A program made the translations under genes and the position numbers. Shown here piece after piece: positions 35,138 to 47,259 of a stretch of DNA of 64,000 nt; within the stretch, counting starts at the first letter, position 1; each line of letters opens with the position of its first letter. The notes beneath the pieces are model-generated. The model saw nothing but the letters and a program-made list of their open reading frames with translations. It ran no database searches and was not told where the DNA came from. Source of the DNA: Bicyclus anynana. Its lineage: Eukaryota > Arthropoda > Insecta > Lepidoptera > Nymphalidae. The stretch lies in NCBI RefSeq assembly GCF_947172395.1, contig NC_069110.1:6516127-6580126 (forward strand), read 5' to 3'.

Positions 35138-35218
35138 TTTTTTTTTTCAAAAATATTTGCCACGTCTTTGAAACATGACCAATATTGCCATTATCCTTCA
35201 ACTAGTCAGAAGACTAAA
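35138..35218 (-). mobile_element. SINE-C 3' fragment
   Basis: On the plus strand: a T-run, AAATATTTGCCACGTC, CATGACCAATATTGCC and CAACTAGTCAGAAGAC, the reverse of the SINE-C tail. It ends in a poly-A-like tract. Confidence 0.6.
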
Positions 35219-35569
35219 CTACCAGTGTGTACCACCAATGATTGTATACTATAAATTATAATATATCACTAGGGTGAGTGGGTGGGTTATGGAATGGCGA
35301 TTCGCTTTTGCCGTTGATTTAACTTCAAAAAAAAGTATATAACATTATATTTTTTAATTTTTATTTAATACTCTGTTGTTTCTTGATCCCGATGCGGATA
35401 TGTGGACGCCTACCATTATTAGTTAAAGTTAAAAACGTTTTTTTAGTGAGTGTCCTATCAACCTACTATACGTTCTGTTTCCCTGATACTTAGTTTGACA
35501 ATTCCAGTCAGTTTACTCTATTGTATAAAAGAACTTTGTCCCAAAAAATGTATTTTATTTTTTTACGTA

Positions 35570-35753
35570 TAGTCTGGCAAGTTCGTTGATGACACTCCCA
35601 TGATATGCGGGCGACGGCGGGAAAGACTGCGCGGGTAGGAAATCGTGCGTGCGGGGAAGTGAGGTGCATCAGTCGTGGGATTTTCATTCATCGATATACG
35701 CCCCCCGGCCCGCGCGGACCTTCGGGAGTGTTACGAACAAAGTTGCTAAGCTA
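35570..35753. mobile_element. Short TIR element MITE-1, complete
   Basis: The left end TAGTCTGGCAAGTTCGTTGA and the reverse of the right end TAGCTTAGCAACTTTGTTCG share terminal inverted repeats of about 30 bp (both running on into ACACTCCC). TA lies at both edges. The interior is GC-rich. Length 184 bp. Confidence 0.72.
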
Positions 35754-36042
35754 AGAATAGTTTCGTCAAAAAATTAATCAAAAAGTTAATTTCTTTGGCA
35801 CGGAATCGACGAATTATTCGCAAACACGACCGGAAAGTGATTAACATTTTATTGCCCACAACATTGAGCGATAAAATTATAGCCAGCATTGAGATATTGA
35901 TGGTACGATTGGTTGTTTCTGCGAAGTCTTACCGCATCAAAGCTCTGCCGCTACCCACACAAACCTAACTTTAAATATCTACCTTCATGCATATTTGGAC
36001 TAAGCCTGCAATGACCAAACATTCCTCATTTTAAGACAAGAA

Positions 36043-36069
36043 ATTAAATTAAATTAAATTAAATTAAAT
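36043..36069. repeat. AATTA pentamer microsatellite
   Basis: Five to six tandem copies of AATTA (ATTAAATTAAATTAAATTAA). Confidence 0.85.
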
Positions 36070-37880
36070 GATCTTTATTTGCCTTAATAACTTAATAAAT
36101 ATACAAGATGGACATACAAACATAAAGTCACAGTGTATTGCCATATAAATGGCGCTAATTTTACAATTTATATAATTGTTTGCGTATAGGTATATTACTT
36201 ACCCACAATCAAACAATTGTTTTAATTAAGTAATACAATTTAAATTTGAAATAAGCATAAAATTATACATGTCAAAACGAAATTTAGTCAACTTCAGAGT
36301 TCACAAAACACGATAAATAATAATTAAAAAATAATTATAGATTAAAAGAAAGTCAAGCATTACTCGTAATATTAGAATGTCAGACAAATATTATAATTTA
36401 GTAGCAAGAAATTCATGTACTGAATAAAATGTTTTACTACACAACCAGCGAAAGAGAAGGCTAAAAGTTTGACAGCCTATTCTCATATCATGGGTACGTA
36501 CGAAACATCAAATTATGGGTTCGGACTGTGATGGCTTTGGTAGGTCAAAAAATAAAAATACCTTAGATTCAAAGCCATCATGGTTGAAACTACACAATTG
36601 GCGAAAAGTTCATGCAAGCTGATTCCCGTCGGGTTACCTTTAAAAATCAATGCATATTTAGTTGTACTATATCTCGATACATAGACTATAGAAATCAGAG
36701 TTTGTATCTCGCTGTTTGAATTTCCTTTTCTTTGGGACGGCATACCTAAATTTTAATTCCATCCTTCGCCACTGTCGGCTACAGTACTTTTTAAACCGTA
36801 GGAGCGTGGACAGACAAACATTCTGCCTTCGTAACATGCGGAATGTCAGGCTACGCAGGCTTTTGTTCTAATTTATTGATTTCATTAAAGGACATACCTA
36901 TTCGGCATTCGTTACGTAGTTATATAGTATATCATAATTATCAGCATATCAGCCTGTTAACAGCCTAATTCAAGGCAGGCCATCCTCCTACTATTAGGAG
37001 AGGATTTGAAGCTCAGGACCATAATGCTGCTTCAATATCGGTTGGTTGACTAACAGTGGAATTCATAGACATTGTATGGCGTTGAGATAGAGTACCATGT
37101 CAGCTTCGCCATTTGGTCCTTCTGAGATTGTCACAACGCGTCGTGCACGTTTTAATTAGAGCTCACGAGTTTCGCCATGCATTCACATGGCGAAACTTTT
37201 TGCTGTGACGACAACGCGTTATGAGCAATTTTTCCGCTCACTGAGCGTTTTCGATCTTTGAGCGTAACATATATACTGAAATCATTTTATTTAATTGATA
37301 AATAAGATATTTAACATGCGATAACAGATGACGCTAATATAGACTTTGATTCTTGAAAGTATATTTTATACTGGGTTTTATGAAAATTATTTAATTTCAA
37401 TGTAAATTAATCAGATATTAAATAATTTTTTGATATTTAATTATATGCGTTAGTACCTTATAACTCATCATACAATCACAATGGTGACTATGTTAATTAA
37501 TCAAACCTAGGTACTTGGAAATATTCTATTTATGCAGCAAATTTCAGTCAAAAAGATATCGCAAAGTTTCCTAAATGCTGCTATGTGCTAAAAAATAGTT
37601 TAGCCGTTTTTATTGGCAATGTTTTAAATATGTATATTTAAATGTATACAACTTACCACTGTAAACCACCGCTTATGCCGACCGGAAAATAAGCGAATAC
37701 CTACATAATGATCATAAATAAAAAAAACACAATGATCAGAACAGGAAGAGTAGGCATTTTTGCGGTGCGAAACTTATTATTTTTATAAATTTTGTTACAG
37801 AAATCGTTAGTGTAATAAAATGAAACACCTTTGATTCTTCATTATGAGTTTATTTGTTACGCACTACTTCAAACACAACA
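36070..37880. other. No recognised gene
   Basis: AT-rich; a hairpin at 37167-37198 (GTTTCGCCATG / CATGGCGAAAC) and a 76-codon minus-strand frame at 36513-36743 without motifs. Nothing more is supported. Confidence 0.5.
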
Positions 37881-37884
37881 TCCT

Positions 37885-38195
37885 TCACTCATCATCATTA
37901 TCAACCCATATTCGGCTCACTGCTGCTGCACAAGTCACCTGTCAGAATTAGAGGGGTTAAGCCAATAGTCCACCACGGTGGCCCAATGTAGATTGGCAGA
38001 CTTCACACACGCAGAGAGTTATGAAATTTCTTTGGTATGCAGGTTTTCTCACGATGTTTTTCCTTCACCGTTTGAGACACGTGATCTTTAATTTCTTAAA
38101 ATGCACACAACTGAAAAGTTGGAGGTGCACGCCCCGGATCGCATTCAAACCCACGCCCTCTGCACCTAAGACAGAGTTCACATCCACTGGGCTAT
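37885..38195 (-). mobile_element. SINE-B, full length
   Basis: Reverse copy from CACTCATCATCATTATCAAC to the head (ACTGGGCTATTA). The box B complement is mutated. Confidence 0.8.
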
Positions 38196-38788
38196 TATTA
38201 ATTAAAAATAATATAGCAAATATTCTTCAAAACAAATAAATAATCTTTTACCTTGGAGTAATATATTTGTAAACCAGAATACACACTATATTATAATATA
38301 TTACTTATTTAAAAAATAAACTGATTTATTAAGTATTTAATACACTGCAGGTATTTTTTTCTTAAAACAACCTATAGACTTACATAAAAATACCTTTACT
38401 GAAACCATGCTTGCAAACACTCATAAAGTTTTCAAATTATACTGTCAAATGCTTCTAGACTGCATTTAGATGCATACCTATCCGTCAATGGCTATAAACT
38501 GCATCTGAAAGCAAACAAGCCAACACCCAAAGTGGACATCATACTTGCAAATACATACTGCAGTACAAATCACTCTTGTACCGTGCAACTGATATTATAC
38601 TCGCAAATACCAATGCATGTATCATATGAAGGCTCAGAGACTCACTGATGTGACAACTGGCAAGGATTGTTTATGTCGGACTCTGGAATAAAACCTCACA
38701 GTGTTCCGCACAGTCTGATGACTTAGACACCATCACCAACGCGCTGGACTGATCAAGTGCAACCAACTGAAAACCTCGCTTCATGAAT

Positions 38789-38990
38789 GTTTTTTTTTTA
38801 TCTTTACAAGTTAGCAAATTATACAATCTAAAATGGAAGCGGGCTAACATGTTAGGAGGTGAATGAAAATCCACGCCCCATCCGGTTTCTACATGACATC
38901 GTATTGGAACGCTAAATCACTTGGCGGTACGTCTTTGTCGGTAGGGTGGTAACTAGCCACGGCTCATACCACTGTACCACGGAGGCCGTC
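38789..38990 (-). mobile_element. SINE-A, internally deleted
   Basis: A reverse copy with tail and body, but the tRNA-like head is reduced to its outer edge (ACTGTACCACGGAGGCCGTC). The box B part and the linker are deleted. Confidence 0.75.
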
Positions 38991-39501
38991 ATAGGTCAAG
39001 TCCCATGCTTTCACCCGCGTAGATCCCGTTACCGTAGGGATGATCACAAACAACGTGCCTTTTTATTGATAAAATAATTTGTGTAAAATCAGTTCACTAA
39101 ATCCAGAGATTATCCGTACAACCTATTAGCTGAAGAATTAAAACGATTATAATTGATAGCTCACGTTTTTTACCTTCTGATAAAGGTTTTAATACAAACC
39201 TTTTGAGATTTATTTATTAATCCAGTTTTTTAATTGGTATTAAATATAATTGGCATTCTTACAGAGCCTGGAGATCCCAGGTTAAGGAAAAAATACTTTG
39301 TTAAAGATTTTTAAAAAATTGAATAAACATAATATGTTACAGTAGTGCATTTACACTTCCATAGGGTAATATTGCCGCCTTACCGTACCTACTTCGTACC
39401 GCATTGTAGCAGCATCGTGGAACTTAGCTCCATATCCCATCTTCTTTAAGGATCGACCTATTACAGGCCTGGCCCTGTAAAAATAGTTAATGTAGACAAA
39501 A

Positions 39502-40075
39502 TCACACTATTATAAAGAAGAAAGTTTGTGTGTGTGTATGTTTGAGTCTCCTTTGCGCGGCTACTGAAGCGATTAAGCTGAAGTTTGAAATGAAAATGGA
39601 TTTTATTCTGGATACACATTGGCTACTTTACATCCCGGTTATATCCATGTTTCCCGCGGGATTTGTAAAAAAACTGAATTCCGGGATTTGTAAACAACTG
39701 AATTTTTGACGGCCTCCGTGGCGCAGTGGTATGCGCGGTGGATTCACATGATTGAGGTCCTGGGTTCGATTCCCGGCTGGGCCTATTGAGGTTTTCTTAA
39801 TTGGTCCAGGTCTAGCCTGGTTGGTGGTGGTGGCTTCGGCCGTGGCTAGTCACCACCCTACCGACAAAGACGTACCGCCAAGAGATTTAGCGTTCCGGTA
39901 CGATGTCGTGTAGAAACCGAAAGGGGTGTGGATTTTCATCCTCCTCCTAACAAGTTAGCCCGCTTCCATCTTAGATTGCATCATCACTTACCATCAGGTG
40001 AGATTGTAGTCAAGGTCTAACTTGTAAAGAATAGAAAAAAAAATCCACGCAGACGAAGTCGCCGACGTCCGCTAG
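39502..40075 (+). mobile_element. Helitron interrupted by a SINE-A insertion
   Basis: Starts TCACACTATTATAAAGAAG (after A) and ends GACGTCCGCTAG (before T). The body is split by a full SINE-A at 39712-40040. To the left is the Helitron body up to the usual ACTGAATT stretch, and to the right the usual hairpin and CTAG, so the SINE came later. Confidence 0.8.
39712..40040 (+). mobile_element. SINE-A, full-length tRNA-derived SINE
   Basis: The tRNA-like head has a box A region (TGGCGCAGTGGTATGCG) and a box B (GGTTCGATTCC) at 39713-39783. A body with GGTGTGGATTTTCATCC and CATCACTTACCATCAGG follows, then an A-rich tail. These are internal RNA polymerase III promoter elements. This copy is the reference for truncated SINE-A copies elsewhere. 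It interrupts a Helitron. Confidence 0.85.
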
Positions 40076-40218
40076 TGATTTATAAAACAATTAAATTCGC
40101 TCGATAAACCTAACCATTTTTCGGCATCTCGGCCAAAAATTGAATGAAATCGAATCTCGTTTTCAGATACTACAAAAAATCTTAAGCACTAAAGTCTGAG
40201 GATTAATTGATTAAGTGA

Positions 40219-40270
40219 AACTGTCACTGAAGTGTCATTTTACTAGTAAAATAACATTTCAGTGACAGTT
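40219..40270. repeat. Palindrome
   Basis: Arms AACTGTCACTGAA and TTCAGTGACAGTT, with an inner ATTTTACTAGTAAAAT core. It may be the centre of a larger decayed TIR element (about 40190-40310). Confidence 0.65.
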
Positions 40271-40429
40271 GCACTTGTCATTTTACTGACTGGAGTTAAT
40301 CCTACGACTATAGATGGTGTACAGCACGTGTCAGCTCTGATTCAGTCGTGACCTTCGAACGAAAGCGAAACCGGTGTGGGTCAAGTCCCCCCACCCCCGC
40401 ACACCGCGCCGCGTTGCCGTCTCGACGCA

Positions 40430-41110
40430 ATATACTCGACGCGTTCGCTTTCTGCTTAGCTTGCACCTAAGGCTTGTTTCACACTTACTATTACTCAACA
40501 CAACAACACACAAATACGTGTATGTAGAATACCCTTAAAACCTCGACGCGTTTGTTTTCTACTTAGCTTATATTTAAGGCTTGCTTCAATTCAACACAAC
40601 AATACACAAATACGAGTATATGGAATACTCTTGACGCGTTCGTTTTCTGTTATCGTATACTTAAGGCTTGCTTCACACTTACTACAAGTCAACACAACAA
40701 CACACAAATACGAGTATGTGGAATACCCTCGACGCGTTCGTTTTCTTTTAAGCTTATACTTAAGGCTTGCTTCACACTTACTACAAGTCAACATAACAAC
40801 ACACAAATACGAGTATATGGAATACCCTCGACGCGTTCGTTTTCTTTTAAGCTTATACTTAAGGCTTGCTTCACACTTACTACAAGTCATCACAACAACA
40901 CACAAATACGAGTATTTGGAATATCCTCGACGCGTTCGTTTTCTGTTTAGTTTATACTTAAGGCTTGCTTCACACTTACTACAAGTCAACACAACAACAC
41001 ACAGATACGTGTTTATGGAATACTCTTACCTCGACGAGTTTGTTTTATGCATAGTTTATACTTAAGACTTGCTTCACACTTATTACAACTCAACACAACA
41101 ATAGACAAAT
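40430..41110. repeat. Tandem array, about 99-bp period, about seven units
   Basis: The marker GACGCGTTCG or a close variant recurs at about 40438, 40544, 40633, 40731, 40830, 40929 and 41033, so the period is close to 99 bp, with the middle units most alike. Each unit has CGCGTTCGTTTTC, ACTTAAGGCTTGCTTCACAC and AACACAACAACACACAAATA. Because 99 is divisible by three, frames stay open on both strands (133 and 144 codons) as a 33-residue repeat. I regard these as a satellite by-product, not genes. Confidence 0.85.
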
Positions 41111-41524
41111 ATCCTTCAACCTTGTTCCTAGCACTATATTTTAAATCAGTCCAAGCGCGATCCACCATAGGTTGCCTCATAGCTTACCATCAGGCGTGAA
41201 TACAAGCAAGCAAGTTAATAATTATAACAATAATACAACAACCATCATAACCACAACTACTACAATTTATAGGAAAATATGAATTATAGTTTAGAATAGA
41301 AAACGGCTAAAACTTATGTGTTTATGGACGGAATACGCACACACTTGCCAACATAGCCCACGCAAAGCCAAATTAGCCTATAAGCAAAGTAGGCACATGC
41401 CTAGGCGCCCCACATCTGATAGGGGCCCCAAAGTAATCGAAAACTTGTATTCTCAACGACAACAGGTATTATTGCTTTTTTCGATACTATAAAGTTAACC
41501 TATCTAAGCTGTAAGTTTAATTTT

Positions 41525-41765
41525 TTTTATATAGAATAAGCTCTCGCTTGACCACGATCTCACCTGACGGTAAGTGTAGATGTGACTTATGGTGGAAAGC
41601 GCTTGTCTAGAAGATGCCTATTCAATCTCATCCTAAAGATGCTCAGGTTGTTAGAATTGGGAAACACTGACTTCGGGAGACAGATCCATATCCTGACCAT
41701 GTGTATAAGAAACGAAGAAGTAAATCGCCTCCTACGAGTTTTAGGCATACCAATGATATAGGGAT
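41525..41765 (-). mobile_element. Dispersed repeat (type E)
   Basis: Contains GACCACGATCTCACCTGACG, AAGATGCCTATTCAATCTC and AATCGCCTCCTACGAG, a layout shared with 32944-33070 (AAGATGCCTATTCACTCTTG). A short piece is also at 41165-41215 (TAGCTTACCATCAGGCGTG). Class is not certain; a SINE is likely. Confidence 0.5.
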
Positions 41766-41794
41766 GCTTAATTTACACCGACCACCAATATTGT

Positions 41795-42200
41795 AAAGGC
41801 GAAAGTTTGTATGTGTAAGTGTGTATGTTTGTTTATTCTGCGGCTACTAAAGCGATTTGGCTGAAAGGGGAATGCCCACTGGCACAACTTCGGCAAGGGA
41901 ACCTAGGTTTATCCCCGTAAAAAAGTCCATGGAGATGATAGTATGATGTGAAAATAAGGATCTGGTTAATTAAACGTATGTTTCTTGAAGAAAAATACAT
42001 TTTTTTTATCACTCTTCTAGAGCAAAATGCTTGCCGGTGTACAAAAGCGGCGAAGTAACATTTAAAGCTGTATTATTTTTTGTATTGGAAATAGATTTTA
42101 CTCTTGATTCACACAACAACATTTCATCCCGGAAAAGGCCATGGTTACGCGGGATTTATAAACAGAATTCCACGTGGCCGAAATCGCGAACGTGCGCGTG
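41795..42200 (+). mobile_element. Helitron-like element with diverged middle and end
   Basis: Begins near CAATATTGTAAAGGCGAAAG, then GCGGCTACTAAAGCGATTTG. A foreign stretch follows at about 41880-42060, then the body resumes at GAAATAGATTTTACTCTTGA and runs to a decayed hairpin near 42190. CTAG is absent. Confidence 0.55.
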
Positions 42201-42539
42201 GGAGTCAATAAAGTTATAGGTAAAATAATTGCCTCGATAGCTAGTAGCTTCAAATTATGCAATCTACTAAATAATGCAATAGTCCATGGGCTAAAAAATA
42301 CCTAATTAAAAATTCTCAACAGCACTCTGGATCTGGGAAGTTATGTCAGTCATTAACATTTTGTTTCTCTCTCTTTTTGTTATCTTAGGCTAGGCTATCT
42401 TAGGCTAGGCTTAATCCAGCACTGGAGGATTTTCACTTCCAACAATCGCTTGGATCTGGGTACATATACACAATGGAGAAGAAGAGCGAAGTGAAGCATG
42501 GCAAATCGTTCCACTGAAATAGACTTTTACAAAATCATA

Positions 42540-42700
42540 TTAGTTCTGTGCTCTCCGAGACACGGGCGTGGGATACTAATTCCTGAGAATTACTGAGAAT
42601 TTCTTTAGAGAAAGAAAACCTGAACATTTTATAGCCCGACTTAGAACTCGAATTTAGGATCTTGTGATCAGAAACCAGTAGTCCAACGAGACAGTATCGT
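42540..42700 (-). mobile_element. tRNA-like SINE (type D), reversed
   Basis: Shares GAGAATTTCTTT and the decayed T-arm-like complement (CGAATTTAGGATCTTGTGAT) with the copy at 16030. Confidence 0.4.
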
Positions 42701-42788
42701 GTTTTGGTGGCGTATTAAAGTCATAACTTTGTTAATTAAACAGTTTTCTATATATTTCTTAAAAAAAGTAGATTTAAGTCTCAAACTA

Positions 42789-42905
42789 TAGTCTGGTAAG
42801 TTCGTTAATAACACTACCATGACATGCGGGCGACGGGCGGAAAGACTGCGCGGGTATGACGTGCATCAGTCATGGGCTTTTCATTCATCGCTACACGCCC
42901 TATAT
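42789..42905. mobile_element. MITE-1, right end missing
   Basis: TAGTCTGGTAAGTTCGTTAA and the CATGCGGGCGACGGGCGGAA core; stops at CTACACGCCCTA. Confidence 0.68.
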
Positions 42906-43454
42906 ATATACGCATATTTTACACAAAAAGGTATTTTTACGGAACTTTTTAACCGACGAACACGATTACAACTATTACTATAATAGAAACGAAACATCGA
43001 TTCTATAGAGACAGTTTTAATAATCGCATTAGATCGTTGATCATATACTTTGATCGAAAAGTAACGTCAAGTGAGGCAGGGTACCTGATTAGTAAGAACC
43101 GTGCCAAAAATAGTCTAAGATTTAAGTACTTGACGCGGTGACGCCATACAATACGAATACAGTGTAGTGAAAGAACACAACATATAGTCATATTACATAT
43201 TTGCCGTGAGCGCTTTAATACAATGGAACTCACAGTTCTTTTCAAGGTTCCGTAGTCAAACAAGGAATTCTTTTTTTTTATGAATATTTGCCATATTTTT
43301 TAAATAATGTGGTCAAAGTTTGATAACTACTTTGTTGCTGGGTTATTAAGATTTGATAAGCCATTCAAATCTTAATAACCCAGCAATAGAAATCGCGTGT
43401 TTAACAATGTTTCTAAGTTTTATAAAAAGAGTAGGCATTATACATGTACGTACT

Positions 43455-43585
43455 TCATCATCATCATCACCATATCAGCCGATGGACGTCCACTGCGGGA
43501 CATAGGTCTTTTGAAGGTACTTCCAAACGTCACGATCCTGAGCTACCTGCATCCAGTAAATCGCAGGTATTCGCTGGACGAACAG
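43455..43585 (-). mobile_element. RTE-like LINE tail
   Basis: CATCATCATCATCACCATATC, ATGGACGTCCACTGCGGGAC, AGCTACCTGCATCCAGTA on the plus strand; 3' tail only. Confidence 0.68.
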
Positions 43586-43687
43586 AGTACACTTTAGATT
43601 TTTTTCCAATAATTGTTCGTAATGAGTCAGGGTAGACAGTACATTATTCTATGCAATAATTTAATGCTATTACACTTTATCTTTGGA

Positions 43688-44041
43688 CTAGCGGACGCCC
43701 GCGACTTCGTCCGCGTGAAATTTAGTTTTTAACAAATCCATGAGTGTCGCGACATTTTTTGTAGAAAATGATGTGTTCTGCAAAATTGTACTACATTATT
43801 TTATTCTAACATCAATAGTTTTTACAGCGCACGCCATGTAAACAAAACTTTTGTACACCTTGGGTTACATTATTGGAATTTCAGGAAGGATACCTAATAT
43901 TTTTGAAAATATAATATAGCCTATAGCCTTCCTTGATAAATGGGCTATCTGAAAGTATTTTTCAAATCGGACCAGTAGTTCCTGAGATTAGCGCGTTCAA
44001 TCAAACAAATAAACTCTTCCGCTTTATAATATTAGTATAGA
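43688..44041 (-). mobile_element. Short non-autonomous Helitron, both ends present
   Basis: Read on the minus strand it starts TCTATACTAATATTATAAAG and ends with a hairpin (GCGGACG/CGTCCGC) followed by CTAG. The flanking bases are A on the 5' side and T on the 3' side, as expected for Helitron insertion between A and T. Length 354 bp. This is the clearest copy in the window and defines the ends used to find the others. Confidence 0.88.
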
Positions 44042-44769
44042 TGAAGATCACTCTACTGAGTATGATTGACTATTAGGTACTATAAAGAGATTTTATCGAT
44101 AGGTACATGGATCTAGAGTTGTTGCCTGTAAAGTAAATCATTACAAAATATAATGTTTATAGTGGTAAAAGAATTATCAAAATTTGTTCGGTAGATCAAT
44201 AAATTACCCCTACAATTTCACAAACTTTATCTCTTTACCTCATATTAGTATAGACAACGGATAACTATCGATGTTATTAAACATAAAAAGCGATGTAGGA
44301 GGGTTTACTTTTACGTTTTTCTTAAATTTTGGACGTTTATTAATTACTTTTAAATGATATTATATGCTGTAATCTAATTTTATTATAGAATACGTAAAGC
44401 CTTTTTTATCTTGTTACCTACAATTTTTTTATCGCGATTTTACTAGTTTTGTGTGAACAACAACAACGTTCGCTAGGCCAAACGTACGTATTATCTCTAA
44501 AAATTAATAAAACTGAGGTCTGTTTTTTTTTTTTTTAACTTTTTTTTTTATGTCTGTTTGTAATTATAAATTAATAACTTATCACTAAATGCCTAGGGAA
44601 GTATGTATGGCACTTATTATATTTACTTTATATTTATCATTCTTTATTCTCTATTTCGGTTAGTCTATAAATCGACGTGACCAATTATTACATTCGCTGA
44701 AAAATAGCTGAATTTATAAGGAGGAAATATACACGGTACTTATTTAAAAAAAATACGTTTTTTTTAATA

Positions 44770-44945
44770 TTTGTCAGTCTTTCAGACTGTTTGTTTCAGC
44801 TAATCATTGCAACGGGTGGACCTATTTAGACAGAACATTCATAGACAGATAGCTGCTTTTATAAGGAGTGACATACGCCATAATTTATTCTCGTAGGCCA
44901 ACAGAAACGGGAACGATGCGGGCGAAACCGCGGAGCGTCCACTAG
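44770..44945 (+). mobile_element. Helitron copy, 5' part diverged
   Basis: Ends CGGAGCGTCCACTAG at 44945, preceded by CAGAAACGGGAACGATGCGG. The body at 44780-44860 is weakly similar to other copies. Confidence 0.58.
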
Positions 44946-45164
44946 TATTATAATAACAAGCTACCTAGCGTACATGTGAGACTGATCCCGTTGATGTCTT
45001 TTGTTGGCGCGCTCAAATAATGTGAATTGTCAACAATTATAGCAAGTACTTTATCAATACATGTAAATAAAATTAAAAGTGTCTATGATATCAAAGTAAC
45101 TGTGTTATTTTCAATTGATTTTCAATATTTACACGATACTAAAACACAATGGTTTCCTCGATAT

Positions 45165-45232
45165 TTTTGTCTGTTTGCCGGTGGACGTTCACAGTTCTAC
45201 AGTGAACGTCCACCGGCTGAGATGATGATGAT
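45165..45232 (+). mobile_element. RTE-like LINE tail folded into a hairpin
   Basis: The terminal LINE stretch (ACGTCCACCGGCTGAGATGA, then GATGATGA) is preceded by its own reverse complement with a 9-base loop (45177-45217). Confidence 0.55.
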
Positions 45233-45284
45233 GAATATTTTATAGCTCGACCTAGGAATCGAACCCAGTGTATCACCATGTTTG

Positions 45285-45427
45285 ACGGCCTCCGTGGCGC
45301 AGTGGTATGCACGGTGGATTTACAAAACGGAGTTCTAACAAGTTAGCCCGCTACTATCCTAAATTGCATCATCACTTACCATCAGGTGAGACTTTAATCA
45401 AGGACTAATTTATAAAGAATAAAAAAG
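45285..45427 (+). mobile_element. SINE-A, internally deleted
   Basis: Head GCCTCCGTGGCGCAGTGGTA is followed within about 40 bases by the 3' body (TAACAAGTTAGCCCGCTAC) and tail. Most of the middle is missing. Confidence 0.78.
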
Positions 45428-47259
45428 AACATCCATATTCTCACGTATCGAACTTTGTCAATAGACACGCTTACTTAATTACAGAAGATAGAAGAAGCCT
45501 ATTTAAAGACGTAATAAATAAAATACGCGCGATCGTATTTAAAGACTCGTCACTGCTATCGATTTTATTTTTATACCCGCATATTGGTTATGATTTTTAT
45601 AATATTAATTGTTAAGTGATCGCGCGACGCGGTCTCGGGCTTTGTTTAGTGCTCCATATAAATTCATACTAAGCAGTGGGTCTGCTTCAGAAATATAGCT
45701 ACTAAAGGAGTCTAAAACTTATAAATATGACTGAAAACCTTTTCTAGCCAATTAATCTGAAAAATAATGTTAAGAGAGTACGACAATAGTCCAGCGGGGC
45801 ATGAATAGGTAATAAATAAAAGCAATTTCAAAAATCTAATAAATAATGGTTAACATCCCTATTTCATTTCTCCTACAGAAAATTAAAAATTTGTTGACTT
45901 AGTCTAGCTTGGCAAATTGGCTTGGGCGCAGCTAGTATTACTATAGTAATACTAACTGCGCCCCGCGGTGCTACTTGCGAAAAATAATTATATACCTACA
46001 CGTAATTTAATTTTTTGGGGATAAAAGGCGTTGAAGACAAATTAAAGATGACTGAGACGTTTTCTTGATAAAGAAAATCGAATTCATTATTAAAATACAG
46101 AATAGTACAGTCACGGGACTGTACTGGACTAAACTGAACTGATTTTGATATTTTTATTAATCGGTTTGGTAGATCCAGAGATTGCCCCTATCATAAATCC
46201 AACTTACAAAATTTACGTTTTTATAATATTAGTTTAGAAAATAAGAATAAATACTTACTGTACAAAAATACTAGACTTAACTAGCAATACTTCACATTCC
46301 CGTAGGAAAACGGAGATGAAATTTATATACTTTACGTAACTTACTAATAACGTAGCTTTCTATTGTAATGAAAAAGTTTGTGGTGAAAGAAATTTTCAAC
46401 TCAGTCCAGTAGTTTTGAGTGTATTCGTTACAAACATAAATACAGATCGTTCATCCATCATCATCATACAACTGTATAATTTTAGATTTATACTTACTTT
46501 TTTCATACTTACGAAAATTTTAAAAGAGGTGTCATGGTGAACTTCTCTGTTGCTTCGCCAGGTAGAAATCGCTGTCCCCTATCGCATAATTTGTTCTTAG
46601 TGGATACCGACTAATTATAAACTACCTCCCTGCCAAATTTCAGCATTGTGCATCAAGCGGTTTTCGTCGTTTCGTGATGACCTTTCGTATTTACGAGTAT
46701 ATATTAAGATTCTCCTATGACCCTTTTTAGTTATAACATTTGTTATATTACTTATTATGATGAAGATATTACGATTATTATATATTATTATGTAATTAGT
46801 AAACTACAAGGTTATAATTTGTTCCTACCTAAACCTACCTAGCAGGATAAGCTATCTTAAGTTCCTTAATGTATATCTTTATCAATAAATAAAAAAACAA
46901 CCCAAAATAAATAATTATAAATAAAATCTAATAAATTTTACCGTTATTAATGCATTTTTTTTATATTACGTTGAACTATAACGATAGATTATTTTTTAGA
47001 TAGATATTACAAATAATATTTACAAAATATGGCATATGGCAAATTATAATTTGGAAAAGATTTATTGTGTATTGAATAAAATACAAAATTATAGTAATAT
47101 AGTATAATATTTGTACTTTTAATCAACATTTCTGTTTTTTTAATTAATTTTAATTTAATTTATGTGAGTTTATGTAATAACAATAAATGGCATGTAATCT
47201 ACTAAAATAAAAAAATAACATTTGTATTTTTAATTAACATCAGTATTTAAATTAGAGTT

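Noticed and set aside
39713..39783. tRNA gene
   Set aside because: The cloverleaf-like head is the 5' part of SINE-A; the body and many truncated copies show it is a retroposon. The same holds for SINE-B heads (6101, 18545, 28397) and the SINE-C head (11880).
40591..41065. 133- and 144-codon frames on opposite strands
   Set aside because: They read through the roughly 99-bp tandem array. A period divisible by three keeps both strands open, and neither has a start context or domain, so no gene is called.
40430..41110. CRISPR-like array
   Set aside because: The whole unit of about 99 bp repeats; there is no alternation of short repeats and unique spacers, and the genome is eukaryotic.
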